A stretch of 64,000 nucleotides of DNA from Galbula dea (GCA_013399015.1 VWZX01000194.1:98126-162125), one strand, 5' to 3'. Counted from the stretch's first letter, positions 1 to 14,687 are shown. Notes: generated by a model not told the origin, from the letters alone. Translations and numbers: made by a program.

Positions 1-2114
1 GGCAGCTTACTTAATACTAGACATTGGTAAATGAACAATGATGTGGAAGGGCATGTATAAGAAAGAGGAGAACTTTTTAATCTTACAAGTTGGCCTCAGG
101 GGCTTTGGTTCAGAAACAGACAGGAGTTATATAGAATTCCCAGAATACAGCTGGTGCACCCATAACTGCATTGGCTATAATAGGATTTTTTACTGCGCTA
201 GGAATGAAATATCTGGCTCTCATTGTTATCTTTCCTTGTGCAGCTGTAAAGAATTTATTTGTGAGTTTTACAATATCCAGAGGTGGTTCCTTTGTACCCT
301 TTTTCAATAATGTTGAAATGCCAAAAGTTTTTTAGTTTCTTATTTCTCTCTTTTCCCAGGACAAAAACCTTGTAGCGATACTGAGATTGGCACATCTGTC
401 CTTTTGCGAACATTTTCTGAAAGAGGCCATTTTAATGTCCCTGCATAGCTGATCCTTCTAATGGCATTTTTAGTTAGCCCCAATATTGAGTCATTTCCAG
501 CATGTTGAGTTCAACAAGCTCATGCCAGACTAGTGAGACGTATAATAACAATTCTGGAAAGCTACATTATTTTATCTATTCTTGACAGGACTCTGGGTCA
601 CATCTTCAGATTTTAGGCATTCTCTGTTCAGTGTACTGAAATGTCTTGTAAGCCTGAAGTGTCCCACCTTAAAATGGAAACAGAAGTCATACATTAATGT
701 GGGGATAAAAATGTTTCACTAGAAAAGGATACCTCAATTGCCCTGAATGCTAAGGAATCAAGGAGACATTTAATTTCCAAACACTAGCTTTCTCCTTTGT
801 ATTTCTTTTGAGAGGCTACTAGTCTTTAAAGATTTTGGCCCTGATTTCTCCTTGCATTAAATTGAAGCAGGAGTAGGCACTTGATGTGGCTTCTCAAACA
901 ACTCCACTTTCCATCATCAGTCAGTGGCTGCTCTTGAGAATAATTCTGGATTTGAAACTGCTGTTTGAGTGTATTCAATCCTGACAAACAGAGTATTTTT
1001 TTTTTAAAGCTGTCAGTACTGAAGGTAGCTTTAATGTTAATGGAAATGGCAGATTAATCCAGCAAAAATATACACAATAATTAAAAGAGTACATTTTAGA
1101 TTATATTTATCTTTTTTCCTGTATACTGATTTGTTACCATCAACTTTAAGAAATACCTTTTTTTCCACTGAGACATTTTTCTTCTTTCAATGCCTTTTAT
1201 GAATCTCCTCTGACCTCCCTTGGTGCTTGTAATACCTAGGGAAGCAATAAATTTTAAATTCAGATGTAGCAGGTCTGATCACATTGTCTGTTCATGAGCA
1301 ACTTTTCCATTGAAACCAGAATGGGTCGTCATAGGAATAAGCATTACACCTAAGGAGTGAGGAAATAACAAACTTCGATTTTTTGGAAGAACATGAGGGA
1401 AACTGAAGAAAATGTGTCTTTTAACCCCTTCTAGTGAAACTACCCTATATATATATCTATCTTCAACAGCTATTATCCAGCAATGTCCTTCTCATTCAGA
1501 AAGTACTTGGGCAGATGGAAGTCAAACCAGTAGGAGACTAATAAACTGTTTCAAGGTTCCCAAATTAGGTCTGTTTAAAAATAAAAAAATGGATTTATAA
1601 ATGCTAGTATCCTATTGTAGTGGTTCTGACAGTATCTGGCTCCTAACACCAATACAAATGTCATAATTTTTTTTCCATCTGCTCTGATGTCAATGTAAAC
1701 AGTATTTTGGATGGATTTGGATATTTCTCTGCACAAGTGTAAAGCCTAACTCAACCGTATTGTGTTAGTTTATGAGAAGCAGAAGAGGAATCTGACAAGT
1801 TTAGTGACATTGTCCAGGCTATCTGAAATGCAGAAAATGTCTTGCATAATGAAAAGCACAATAGAGTTTAAAATATGTTCTATATTTGTTCTTTCAAGTG
1901 TACAGTAGAAGTCAGCCACGTCAAGATGAGCTAAAAATGACCAAGTCAAAGCAAAAGGCATAGAAATAGTTCATATGTTTCATACAAATCACTATGTAAA
2001 TCTTCTGTAACTATCAAAATGTTTCTTGATGATACTATCTTTTCTCTTGAGATTTGTGAGGAAAGTCAGTTCATACAGGATCATATATTGCCTTAAGCTG
2101 ATGAGGAAGAAGAC
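1..2114. other. Non-coding sequence, nothing recognised
   Basis: AT-rich unique-looking sequence. The open frames are all under 100 codons, lack recognisable domains and show no exon-like splice framing. A short (TA)n run lies near 1446-1458. I see no repeat family I can name here. Confidence 0.5.
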
Positions 2115-3740
2115 CACTGTTGCTGAACAGAGAACTCATGCTAGAACTCAGAGAAAAAAAAGTTTACAGCTTTTAGAAGAAGGGGCAAGTGACTCAGGAA
2201 GACTACAAAGATGTTTCTAGGCTATGTAGGGAGAAAACCAGAAAGGTGAAAACTTAACTAGAGCTTAATTACTGGCCACTGCAGTACAAAACAACAAAAA
2301 TATTTTTATAAATACATTAGCAACAAAAGGAGGACCAGAGAGGATCTCCATCCTTTATGAAATGTAGAAGGAAACATTATCATGAAGGATGAAGAAAAGG
2401 CTGAGCTACCTAATACCTTTTTTCCCCTCAGTCTTTTATAGTCAGAGCAGACATCCTGAGGGAACTCAGCCCCCTGAGCTTGATGACAGGGTTCAGGTGC
2501 TGAATGAGGTCCCCATGGCACAGGGGAAAACAGCGACCTATTGCTCCACATAGACACACACAAGTCTATGGGCCCAGATGGCGTCCACCTGAGGGTACTG
2601 AGGAAGCTGGTAGAAGATCTCACCAAGCCACTCTCAGTCATTTGTGAGCAGTCCTGGTTAACCAGGGAGCCCCAGACAACTGGAGACTAGCCAACGTGAC
2701 AAGCACCTACAGGAAGGGCCAGAGGGATGAGCTGGGGAACTACAGGCCTGCCAGTCTGACCTTGCTACCAGGGAAGGTTATGGAGCAGATCATCTTGAGC
2801 GCCATCAAACAGCATGTGAGGAAAAACAGGTAATCAGACCCAACCAGCATGGGTTTATTAAAGGCAGGTCCTGCTTAACTAACCTGGTCTCCTTCTATGA
2901 CAAAGTGATCTGCTTGGTGGATGAGGGAAAGACTGGATGTAGAATACCTAGACTTCAGTAAAGCCTTTGACACATTCTACTGAAGAAACTGGCTGCACAT
3001 GTCTTGGATAGGAGTACTTTCCACTGGGTTAGAAACTGTCTGAGCTCAAAGAGTGGTGGTGAATGGAGTTAAAACCAGTTGGCAACCAGTCACAGGTGGT
3101 GTTCCTCAGGGCTCAGTACTGGGACCAGTCCTATTTAATATCTTTGTAGACAACCTGGATGAGGGGATTGAGTGCACCNTTTGGCACTGGTGAGGCTACA
3201 CCTCAAATCCTGAGTTCACTTTTGGGCTCTTCACTACAAGAAGGACATTCAGCTGCTGGAGTGTGTCCAGAGAAGGGCAATGAAGCTGATGAAGGGTCTA
3301 GAGCACAAGTGTTATAAGTAGCAGCTGAAGGAACCGGAGTTGTTTAGTCTGGAGAAGAGGAGGCTAAGGGTGGACCTTCGTGCTCTCTACAACAACCTGA
3401 AAGGAACTGGTGGTAAGATGGGGCTTGGTCTCTTCTCTCAGGTAATGAGTGATAGGATAGGAGAAAATGGATTCAAGTTATACTAGGGGGTTCAGATTGG
3501 ATATTAGAAAGAATTTCTTCACCGAGAGGGTTATCAGGTATTGGAACAGGCTGCCCAGGGAGGTGGTGGAATCAACATCCCTGGAAGTGTTGAAAAAAAT
3601 GTAGGTGTGGTACTTGGGGACATGGTTTAGTGGTGGGCATGGTAATGTTGGGTGAATTGTTGGACTTGATGATTTCAGAGTTCTTTGCCAACCATAATGA
3701 TTCTATGATCCTATGCTATGGTTCTTTGATTCTATGTACA
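2115..3740 (+). mobile_element. CR1 LINE, 5'-truncated and internally deleted, + strand
   Basis: Degenerate copy of the ORF2 reverse-transcriptase half of an avian CR1 non-LTR retrotransposon, running to its 3' end. In order it shows the linker before the RT domain (about 2115-2560), the region reading MGPDGVHLRVL (about 2570-2610), RT motif A (Y-L-D-F-S-K-A-F-D-T, about 2945-2975), motif B reading GVPQGSVLGP (about 3098-3130), then after a single N at 3179 a jump to the C-terminal part that begins ALVRLHLKS-like. The FADD motif C and about 450 bp around it are absent. The copy ends in decayed ATTCTATG-type repeats at about 3700-3738, the CR1 3' signature. Frameshifts and stops are many, so it cannot code. 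The N makes the internal loss doubtful: it may be an assembly join rather than a genomic deletion. Confidence 0.93.
3179..3179. other. Single ambiguous base (N) inside CR1
   Basis: One N sits exactly where the CR1 copy skips RT motif C. It is likely a contig or gap-fill join within a repeat. Confidence 0.7.
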
Positions 3741-6184
3741 ATACTCAGGCAAGGAAAGATTCACTCCATTCTCACCTATTCTTTTAAGAATAGTCTGATG
3801 CATATTTCCCTCCATGTAAATCCTTGCTCTTGTTTTGTAATTTGAATTTGAATTCAATCAAGACTTCCCAAGGAAGTCTTACCTTCGGACACAAGTTAGC
3901 AAAAACATTTGCTTACTGATTGCAAGCTATTAGTGTCTTTTGTCAGAGGACATTAAGCTCATTGTTTAACTGACTTATTTCGGTAGTTAGTTTCTCAGAA
4001 ATGTTTCAGACGAGACGGTGAACATAAGTGGTTATCACATATAAAGATCATTTGTTTTACTTTTCCAGATGCTGCATCTTGCTATGAGAATTCAGGGGTG
4101 AGTGCACCTCGTAACAAAGGATGTTCTAGTATACCATGTGCAGTGCAGTACTTCTGTACTTGCCTGTAGGCCTGGCTCTTAATTTTGAAGTCCAGTCACT
4201 CTGTGCTCAGCTAACAACGTTGTTTACCACAAAAGGTTCAGCAAAAACTACAGCTAAAATTGGTCATTGGTCAGTGGTGTTTCTTGAAATTAATTTTCAG
4301 ACTGAGTAGCTGCCTGCTGTGAGGAGGTTTATGGTAGACTCTCTCCTGACGAACAGAAGTTGCCTAGGACCTTTTCATGCACAAGCAATGCATTTTAAAA
4401 AATGCATTTGCTTAGGCACATTATTATTCTAAACATATTGAAGTTATGCTCTCACTCTTTGTCACCATAGAAATGATTATACAATTACTTACCAGTTTTT
4501 CCAAAGAAGGTCTGCCTGTGTATCTGGGTGCAGATACAATGGCTCTCCAAGGCGTTGAAGAATTACATGACTGCAAATAAGAGCCCTTCTTGTCACTATG
4601 CAGGACTTAGCAGGAAAGGAGCAGCCGCCAGCCAGGCTGACCAAACACATTTTGAAGGGAGAAGGCAAGGCAGGCTGTGGGTACAACCTCTTCCAGCTGC
4701 AGCTTTACCAGCTGGAGAAACTGGCACAGTGGCATGATGCCCTTACTGTTATCCCTCTGAGGGTTGTGCTTCCAGGTCTGCCAGACAAGCTGCTCCGGCA
4801 TGTGCTGCTTAAGCCATTTTAGTCAAAGCAAGCTATCTTCCAATTACAGTACTAACCATATAGATGCAACATAATGCTAGTGATGCTGCTGTTTCTGCTG
4901 CAACAGAGGACCTGTAGGAAAATGTTCTCATTGTACTTGCTTGTGCAATGGCACCTCAGGGCACTTACCCAAAAGTGGATCAAGGGGATCAACAAAAATG
5001 GGATCTGTATCCCTCACACTCACATGAACTTCACTCCTATTGGCAGCTTCATTGTTAAGCTGCAGTGTCAAGCACTTGTGCATGGTTTAGGCAATACTCA
5101 AAGGACAGATATTTTGTACTGTAATCAGCCTGTTTTCTGGTGTTCTTCTTTTTTTTTTATCACTTGATTGAACTGCATACAGGAACACACTAGTTTAATC
5201 TTTAAGGTAACTCCTATTTCACACAATAGTATACTATATATTCACTCTCTTTAAACCTCTTCCCAGTTCAACTTTGATTTCTGCCCACTAGTATACTCCT
5301 CAGTGGTTTGTCTATACAAATAATCTTTTATGAATCTAGGGTTCAGTGCCCAAGTTTCCTACAAGTCCAAAGAATTCCTGTCTCTGAGCAGTACATGCAT
5401 TAAAGACAAGAGGAGAGCCTTTTCAAATTCAAATACATAAAAGCAAACAGGAATGCAAAAACACAAAATGAAAACACAAAAATGCCAAAACAAATGCTTT
5501 TCAAAACACTGTGTAAAGCAAATTAAAGGATAAGTTTTTTGACAGGGGAAAGCAATTGCCTAAGAAAATAAAAATTATAAATCTTCAGAAAAGAACATTT
5601 GAGGCATTTTTTTTCTGAAATGAGGAGGAGCAAGGTCTCAGAGTTCATCAGATGCTGTGTTAATTTAAGAGTCTTAAATAGCAAACATTGTCTTTCTGTT
5701 GTCCACTTGTATGCCTGTCAGTTGCCTGTTAGGCTGGGGCTCTAGAGGATCCCAGATACACCAGTGGAATCTCAGGAGCCAAAAACCTTCCCAAACCACC
5801 AAGGATTTTTATTTGTCTTGATTTTTCTTTTCTTGGGAAGTTCAGGAGGGGTAATGAAAACAATGAGTTAAGATAAAGTTGGACCTAAACTGTTTGTTAC
5901 CTTACAATTTGGTTTTTTGTATTCCAGAACCTTTGTTTATAGTCTCAAACAGACTACTTTAAAGGAAACACCTTTTTTGTGCTTTCTCCTGTTTCTAAAC
6001 TGTGGACAAGTACTGAAATGCAGTGTCAAAGCCTTTTCTTCCAGCATTTCCATTCCATTAGAAACCACAAAGTGAGGCAAATGCTGAGAGCAAGCCTCTT
6101 CTTGCAAAACTTCCAGTTCAATCTATTGAACGCAGAGGTTTGGATGAGTTTGATTAAGCTCGCAAAGGTTGACTCAGTCATTCA
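3741..6184. other. Non-coding sequence, nothing recognised
   Basis: No recognisable genes or repeats. Overlapping frames at about 4528-4822 are slightly richer in GC and read fairly smoothly (74 codons in the longest) but match no family I know. They have no clear splice acceptor or donor pair, so I do not call a gene. Confidence 0.45.
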
Positions 6185-6378
6185 CCCTCCACTGGCAGGT
6201 GAATTGAATCATGGGATTTATAAAGAATAAACCTCACCAGACAAACTTGATTGCATTTTTGATGGAATTACAAAATTAGCAGATGATGGGAAAGGAGCAG
6301 ATGTAATATATTTAGATTTCAGGAAAGCATTTGATACTGCCTCATGCAATCTTACTTGAAAAATTAATGCAGATCAGC
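6185..6378 (+). mobile_element. Ancient CR1/L3-like LINE fragment (RT motif A)
   Basis: Short, heavily diverged reverse-transcriptase piece. Reading + strand, 6300-6338 gives D-V-I-Y-L-D-F-R-K-A-F-D-T, which is RT motif A with its catalytic Asp. The bases before it (about 6205-6245) read like the conserved stretch just upstream of motif A, where a Lys/Thr-rich segment is followed by T-N-L. Divergence is much greater than in the other CR1 copies, so it belongs to an older insertion wave. Both ends are undefined, and neither the 3' tail nor motifs B and C are seen. Confidence 0.75.
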
Positions 6379-9300
6379 TGTGAGTTTAGCACTGTCATGT
6401 GGGATGAGGAACTCAAACCTCATGAAAAAGGTCAAAGACAAGAGGCAGCAGAGACTTGCCTGTGCCCTTGACCACAGCACTCTGAGGACATCACCTTTGA
6501 TCCTCCTCAAGGAGATACAGCCACAAGGTTCCCCATGGACTCCTGACAAGTCTGGCTGCACTGCCATGGTCATACTTGATTAAGGGGAGCACTGGAATTT
6601 AGCCTGCTGACATGATCAGGGAAGATGCAACCTGTCTACCATGTGGGATGTGAGCCTGGTGTCACAGTGGGAGTCATGTGCCACTTTCCTAAAAGTCAAT
6701 GATGCTGACATATGAGAGAGAAGATTGTGGCTGTCCTGATCAGAGAGTGCTGGGGGACAGGGTATAACAACAGCAAAACCCACCTGCCTTGTTGGGAAAA
6801 GGGTAAGAGCCCCAAAAAGGAGGATTACCTCCCAAGTAAAGTAAAAGAGACTGAGATCTTTAAAGAACACAAACTATCCTAAGATGAGTTTGTTTCTCAA
6901 TGTCAGGGAGAAAAGAGACTGCACCATTCCATAAAATATTCTGCTGTGATTTCACATTTTGTTCTGAAGGCATCATCCTAAGGAAAAAATATTGACAAAC
7001 AGAGGTAATTTTAGAGAAGGAGCAAAGCAAAATGTCCAGATGCTGATACGATAGAATTTATGGTTTTATACATATGTGTGTGTGTGTGTGTGTGTGTATT
7101 TATAGTATCAGTATCTTGGCTGAAATGCAACCTTGCGGGTTTGGCAAGGTACCAGCATTTAAAGGCCATAAGAATACAAATACAAATGGCCTTTACCAGT
7201 CAGGGATACTGCAACTGACTCTAGCAGGAGCTTCCTGAGGGAAAGATGGATCCTTGGGGCTTATACAGAATAGCTGACTGTGGAGAAAAAAGTATAACTA
7301 GGCAAACGAGGTTGAAATCAATGGAAGAAATAAGCAGTTGAAATAAAGAGAAAACTCCTAATGCCATAAGACATTCTCCAAGGAAAATGTAAATAGCTCA
7401 TCCATTATTATATTTACATCTAATTTGGATACATTTTTTTTTCCAAGTGGATTCCCCTGGCCCCTGCCAATTCCTTGAAAGCTCACAGGACTTTCAGCTC
7501 GTTTTAGTTACACCTCAGCAGAAGACAAGCCCTTATCCACCCAGTAGAAAAATATTTCCTCTGGCTATCTGCCATGTAGAAACCAGATCTTAGTGTTCAT
7601 TTCAGTTCTTTCTTTACAATTCTCACACAACATCTCTCCTTTCTCATTCTGCATGCTTTTGCCCTCTTAGTAGGGGCCAGGTCTGCAGTTGCAGAAGAGT
7701 TTGGTTCATGCCATGCCCCATGGAACATCTCCCTAGCAGCACCAATACCCATCAGTTTCACTTTGCAGGAAGTAGTGTTGAAAGTGCATTGGAACATGCT
7801 GAATGTTTTGACTGTGCGAAGAAGGTTAGCTGCATCACCTAGTCAGGGCAGATTTGATCACGCAAGTTACCAATTTGTTTGTCTCTGTTCAACACCTAAT
7901 CTGTTTTTTTTAAATACTGGAAGCTTAAATCTAAAAATCCATTGCTTTCTTAAGACCTTTTAAGTCAACTTTCACAGGCAGTCTTTTATTGCTGGGTTAT
8001 AAACCCCCTTACAGAAGGAAAGCTTTAAGTCTGTATATTAAAGTGTTTAAAGTTCCTTTTTGGATTGTGAACCTATTATTAAAGCAGGATGGAAACTAGT
8101 TTGCAGTCTGCCTTTTACAGAGCACCCATACTGCCAGAGTCCAAAATGAAGTCAGTTTTTTGGATTAGGTGCCGACCACAGAAGGCTTAGAAATGTCACT
8201 TGTAATTAGAAACATTGTGCCTGGATCCTTCTGCCTTTATCGAGGTTAAATGGCCACTGAACGCAATAGAAGTTGAGACTGAAGAACAGCAGCAAACTCT
8301 TGTCTTCTGTTTTCTAATATATTTAACTGTTTATGGATGCTAGGAAAGCTTTGTACATTTTGTACGTCTCAACAGTAAAATGGATGCAATTTCCTCTAAC
8401 TTTGATAGTGATTGTAATAACAGTTAGTGCTCTGTGAGGCCAAGCAGAGCCACCTCTCCTTGTCCCCTTCTCCATGCCATATGAGACTGGCTGTCAACCC
8501 TTCAGCATGGACAAATGTGCAAGCTGTTGTTGCAGCTCTCTTTGTTTTTTCAGCTTTATCTGTTGTATTTCTGCTAATGCCTTGTCTACTTTATGGATCA
8601 GAGACTTTTATCTAGCCGTCTGGAAAAGCTTAGCACAGTGCAGCCATGATCCTGCCTGAGCTATCACAATATCAATACTAATTGCACAGAATTTTAATTC
8701 TTCAAAATCTTATGTAAATGAGACAGGCTAGATTCGGTAAAGGTTGTATGCAGCTACCTGAAGAAGGGCTTGGTTGGACCTGAGCCCTAAGCAGAATACT
8801 GTGGTCTAATCCTTTTAGACTCAACATTTTGTCAGGGACAACACAGCTCAATCTGACTTTCCCTGCCTTAAGTTCCACTGCGCTATGGAAACTTCATGTC
8901 TTTCCATTGAGGTTCCCTTCACTATCCCTGGTAAGAATTCTCAGAATATATTACTTAGAATCAGACCATTCCAACAATTCATCTCTAGCCACATCTTTTC
9001 AACACACCACAGGGACAGAAGAGATTTGGCTAGCTGGAAGACAGACTTACCTCCCCACCTCCCCAGAAATACATGCGAGGTTTCAGGGAGATTATGCAGA
9101 AAAAGTGAGTATGACCAATGATTAGGGCGTTTACCTTACTCCCAGGGCACATTCTGCAGCTTCCCATCTTAGACATCATCAAACAAGAATGAAGAACAGT
9201 TTTATGGGCATGGTTCAAAACTCAAGAGTTCCCTAGATCTGATGACTGGAATCTCAACATATCTCCCCAGGAACTTGGCTGCAACCTGGGACTCAATGCT

Positions 9301-12300
9301 TGGGCCAACAGCCCCTGGGCTTACAACTTGTCCTGGGCTTCCCTCCCAGGGATGGAGCTTAAAAGCCACATAGGTGTTTGTTAGTTTCTTTGTATTTTAT
9401 CTCCCAGCACAAATAGTCTCAATATCAGTGAATTTTTTGCAATCACATCTTTTTTTTAGAGGGATATCCATTTTGCCACAAATATTTTGTGCCCAAGTTT
9501 AGATTCTTTCTGAAGAGGACTCCCAAGTGTGCTGAATTTGGCATGAAATTATTTTGAGCACGTAACAGACAACAAAGCAGAGGAGAAATGCCAACAGCTC
9601 ATTAACCCTTGTATGCCCCTCCTTTTAACCATATTCATTGTATCATTTATCAATGAAGTATAAGTATCGTAGCTGACTGTCAGTAAAGGAGGGTCAAGTA
9701 TAGCATCCCCAGCCACCCAGTCCCAGAGCTGCTCAAGTGAATAGTAGTAGGGAAATCATCCACTGGGATGCAGTTTTTCCTGCACCACACTAATCCATAA
9801 CGCTACTCAGTTGAACAGCAACTTGTCTGTTTCTTAAATGCATCCATGAGTCTGGATGTCACACTTCTAACCAAGTTATCCAGTTGCCATATTTCAAGGC
9901 TGTTTACAAAATCCTAACCTACAAATGAGTATAGTTTTAGGTAAGAAGCTACTAGTGATTTCTGATCCAGTGCTGGCCAGAGAGTTTCACGAATGATCTT
10001 CAGTTGCTGTCAGCACTAGCAATGTCTTTAGAAATATTGCAGCCTGCAACAGGGGTGGAAGGGCTATGAATAGTACTAATATCATACAATTTAATTCCGG
10101 TTTTGTCAATGAATCAGCAGTATTCAGAGAGCTGTAAATCCTTGTAATTCTTGCTCTCTGCCTGCTGACAAAGCAGGATGGTGTGCTGAGCACCCGTGCT
10201 GCACTCCGGAGGGGTGGTTCTGTGGACAATGTTGAGCCAGTGCTTTGTTGAAAGACCTCTGGACTGCTGCCATCAGAGCTAGGGTCAAGAAATATTCCTC
10301 AGTGAAGTGAAATCTACTGTAATGTTATGTGGTGCAGTTAAGGACTCTGCATGGCTTGTGTAGGTATGTTACACTAGCCAACAGTGTAACAAACAAATTC
10401 CCGATTACCCTGAAGGGGCAGCAAGGGAGACACTTTTATTTCTGTTTTGTTTGCATGAAGATAGCATGAATACCTCAATCAAAATTACAGGCTTTTTACT
10501 ACATTTTAGCAGAATATGAACGTTTCTCTGTTTCCTTTTGGGTGCTGGATAGTAGAGATGGTGACAAGGAGAGCACTAATAGCAGAGGTGTAGTAGAGGC
10601 TCTGCTGGCTGCAGATAGGAAGGGCAAAAATCATGAAGGAAATCTGTATGTTATTAGCTGGCTCAGTTAATAAAAACTGAATATAGTTGACACATTTAAT
10701 GGTTTAAATATCTCTTAAAACTTTTATTGGCAAAATTTTAAAGCCATAGATATTTCTGCACTGAGCCATGGAACTGTGAAGGGATTGTCTCGTGATATTT
10801 TATACAGAAAAAATGTTAAGACAGACAAAAAGGGGAGCTTTAGGTACAGGAAACAATGGAAAAAATCTGGCATGCACTGATGTTTCTTCATACACATACT
10901 TTCATTTGCAAATACACACATACTCTCTGTGCAAAGCTGGCTTGTGCTGGAGGAGTAGAATAAGATGGAACTAGGAGCAGGACAGGTTTTGAATGCAGCA
11001 GCTGTAAGAGGACAACACTGGAAGTCAAGAACACAGTCAAGTATGAAGCTGAGATAGAAGCTACAGTAAACACACAGAAGTGGAAAGAAAGATGATCACA
11101 TTCTTGGATGGGGGAGGTCACAAAGCTGCTGAGCTCTAAGGCATGTGTCCAGCTTCAGTGTTAAGTCCCCTGTACAGTTCTTCCCAAGAAAGCTACCAAA
11201 GATGACAACAGCATCCAGCACATATAGTCAAGAGGAAGAACTATGAGATTTCTCTTTGCACAGCTATTGTAGTGCAACCAAACCCTTCTGGATGGGATAG
11301 AAGTACTGTGTATGGCATTGTTAGAAGTCTAAAAAGACTAAACTTACATGGTTATTGGTATTTACTACCATCAAGTAGCAACTTCAATGAAGCCATGCTT
11401 CTCTGCACTGCATTAACAGAAAGAGGTTGAAGAATAAATTGGGATTCACTGATAAATTATGGGCAACATCCTGCTACAAACACCACTTCAGCATTTGAAG
11501 TACATGATAGAAAACTGTCCTAAATGATCACTGACCTTCAAACAGAAGGGGGAGGAAAGCCAGACCCAACTTGATAATGTCTTCTCTGAAGCAAAAAACC
11601 CTATATTTAACTGGATTCTCATGAAAGACCATGTGTGCCACGAGAGGATAAATTTGGAGCATTCTCAGTTTCAGAGTGAATATTTTATATAAACACACTA
11701 AACAGTATGGGAAAAATACAGTCCTCTCCACAACAGTAATGCTCAGTGAGCTAAAAAACCAGACTGGGCCAGATCTTAGTTATAATTCCCAGTGCAACCT
11801 ATTCTTGAGTGTAAAGTCTCCTGAGAGATACCTTACATAACAGGAAATTGTGGATAATCACAGAAAATACATCAAAGCTGTTTCAGATATTTCTACCATG
11901 ACTATATACTAAATGTTAGGGAAAAAAGTGTGCATATTAAAATTCAAGTTTTTATATTGCATGAGTTGCAATGTTTCTTCTAGGAGCAGTAGCAGGGTTT
12001 ATACATTTGCTAGGGTGTGGAGTTCTGACCAGTCTGCTGTGTGTTATATCCCGACTGTATGATCTTAACAGGAGAGCACAGAAGGAGAACAGACATAGTG
12101 GATCAGAAGCAGTCAGGGAACATTAACTGCATACATGCATAATTATTACTACAGTGACCTGATGAAAATTTTGCAAGGATTTCAAAATACTGTTGTGCAC
12201 TGGAAACATGAAGAGTGAAACCTTTCTCAAACCATTTTGTGTTTTCATAGACATGCTAACAAATAGAGATGATAAATAATACTACAAAGAGATATTAATT

Positions 12301-14687
12301 CATTACAGCCTCCCAAATTTCAGCAGGGATTTTCAAGAGAGAACAACTGAGTGCTTCAAAAATGGTAGAAGACTGTAGCAACACAAAAAAACCAAACTGG
12401 ATTTTATATCTATGTAGTCCATACAGGAATGACTATAAAAATAGCAAAATGCAGGAGTGGGGGACTCTTACTGCCATAGCTTTCACAGTCCGTGTTGTGG
12501 ATCCATCTGTCTCAGTATGTGTGTCTGTTGATTTTCTACATTATGGAAGCATTATGAAAACTTAAAGGTGGAAAAAGAACAATTTAAATTTATCACACAA
12601 ATCTGGGTTTTTATTTTCAAAGGGTGCAATGGCGTTGAACACCGTGCACTAACTTAAGGGTGCTAGGTCAGAGTTAGGGACTGTAGATTATGGAGTTTTA
12701 AAATATGCTGAAATTCATGAAACGCAATCCACTGATCCATGGTTTTACAGCAGCCTGTCTCAGCCTAAGGTCAAACAGGAAAAGTTTTCTGACAAAAACT
12801 ATAGGTCTGCCTATTTTTTTTGCTTTGCTGCTGACTTAGCTGGCTAGCTACATAAGTATAATATAACCCGTAAAATCCTGCAAACGAAAAGAAAAATCTA
12901 CAAATTTAGATTAAAAACAAAAGTTATGGTAACATAAGTGTCTCTAAGTTTTGCAATAATCCTCCAGTACTTTTGCATCCCAAAAGGCTCCAGATGTGAC
13001 CAGCCACTGCAAAATGGCAAGTTGTTTATCAGCGTTCTACATTGCAAACTGGCACCTGTAATTTCACTCTCACTGTGCATCAGCAGAATTAAGATATACA
13101 GAAAAACCCTACTAAGACAGGTTTCTGTGTATTAATGCATAAACATTTATAGTAAAATGCCCTGTCTGCCACCCTCAATGTGAGATACACAGCATTCGAT
13201 TCTTCCTCCTGCTCCGCAGCCCGCAGCGTTTGGGCAGCATGATCCAAGTGTTTCTCTCTGCTGGGTGTTGAGGGTAGCTTTATCAAGCAAAAGAGAGAAA
13301 ATGAATATAAACCAGTTACTGACAGCATTGTTATCAAACACTTGTTTTTCTCCCGTCTTTCCACGAACTCCGTTTCTAAGCTATGAGGACCACAGCCAGC
13401 CGAGTGATGGGGCTTGCTGCTGCCGCCCCACAGGCTTGCTGGGGCAACACTCCTGTTGTAGATGTGGTGACCTGATCCTGCGAACTTTAGTTGTGCGAAT
13501 AATCTTTACCGATGTAGTGATCACTTTGAACAGATAATGGGGTCCCAAGCACTTGCAATCACTCAGATTTGGGGAGGGAGGTTACGGGAAGTCTGAACAC
13601 TTCTGCAGAATTTGAATATTGCCTAGTTTTGGCCATGTTTCCTTCTTGATCTGTTCTATTCACAGCTTCATTTTCTTCTGGGAGGAAAGCTTCTTCCTGA
13701 TTACTTCTTTCTACAAATGCGTGCTACCTTCTCCATTTTTACAGGTGGTGAATTCTGTTGTTGATAAAAGCTACAAAATAAGCCATACTATACTCAAGGG
13801 GCAGATATATTTTCAGAAAGTCACCTCCTTATTTGTGAGAAGCACCTGCCAATTAATATGCTTAAAAATATCACTAGAGTTACGTAAGATCTTTAAAAAT
13901 TCTTCTTCTTGACTCTGCAGCACTTCACCAATTACAAAGTAATCAAGCTTTAAAATAAACTCAAAACCAAACGACCTTAATTTAATATAAGCAAGAAATT
14001 CTTAACATCTTCCTCTTGTGCATATTTACTCAAATCTGTCCATATGAGCAGCCTGATCTTGCACTGGTGGTCTTGCTACAGTTATTAATCTGTGTCCCTG
14101 GTTTGTCACCCCCCAGTGATGGTACTGGTGTGATCAGCTGCATAATGTATACAACACTCTACAATCTATTGGCATTTGGATGGCAACAGCTGAATGTTCA
14201 GCATATTAAATCATCTTCCTTGGGTCATTCTGATCTCCCATCATTCTGCTTTTCTACTTTTTTTAAGAGAAGACTATATGGAAATAATTCTTTGGGAGCA
14301 AGTTCTGGCAAATACCTTCTTTGGCAATAGGTGCAGTCTTGAGGGTGAGAGGAGAATGACTTCATGCAACATGGGTCTCTACTAGGAGTGACATGTACGT
14401 CTGAGCTACAAAGAATATAAGGGCAGAGTAAATCTGCTGCTTATGGCATTTCCCAGTTTGCACTGTGAAATGCATTTAAACACAATGGGATTCGTGTAAC
14501 ATAAATAGTGAGTCCTTCATAACTACTGTTTAATACACAGTGTGTTAGAAGCAAAAAAGTTTTTCTGGCTTAAATTTACAGAAGATACTGAAAGTGATAC
14601 GTGGTATTTTCTTTTTCAGGAGCTGATTCTGGCCACTGAAGTTAATGAGAATTTTTCTTCTGTGAGGTTTGGATCAGGTTTTCTAGA
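6379..14687. other. Non-coding sequence with one (TG)n microsatellite
   Basis: Long stretch with no recognisable gene or large repeat on either strand. Frames are short and in both orientations, which is what chance predicts. Anything functional here would have to be a small exon, enhancer or small RNA that cannot be recognised by eye. Confidence 0.45.
7075..7097. repeat. (TG)n microsatellite
   Basis: Uninterrupted TG dinucleotide run of about 11 units inside AT-rich sequence. It is a likely polymorphic marker. Confidence 0.95.

Noticed and set aside
4528..4822. Overlapping frames in a mildly GC-richer patch
   Set aside because: They looked exon-like at first, but there is no acceptor and donor pair and no known protein resemblance. 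The opposite strand is equally open.
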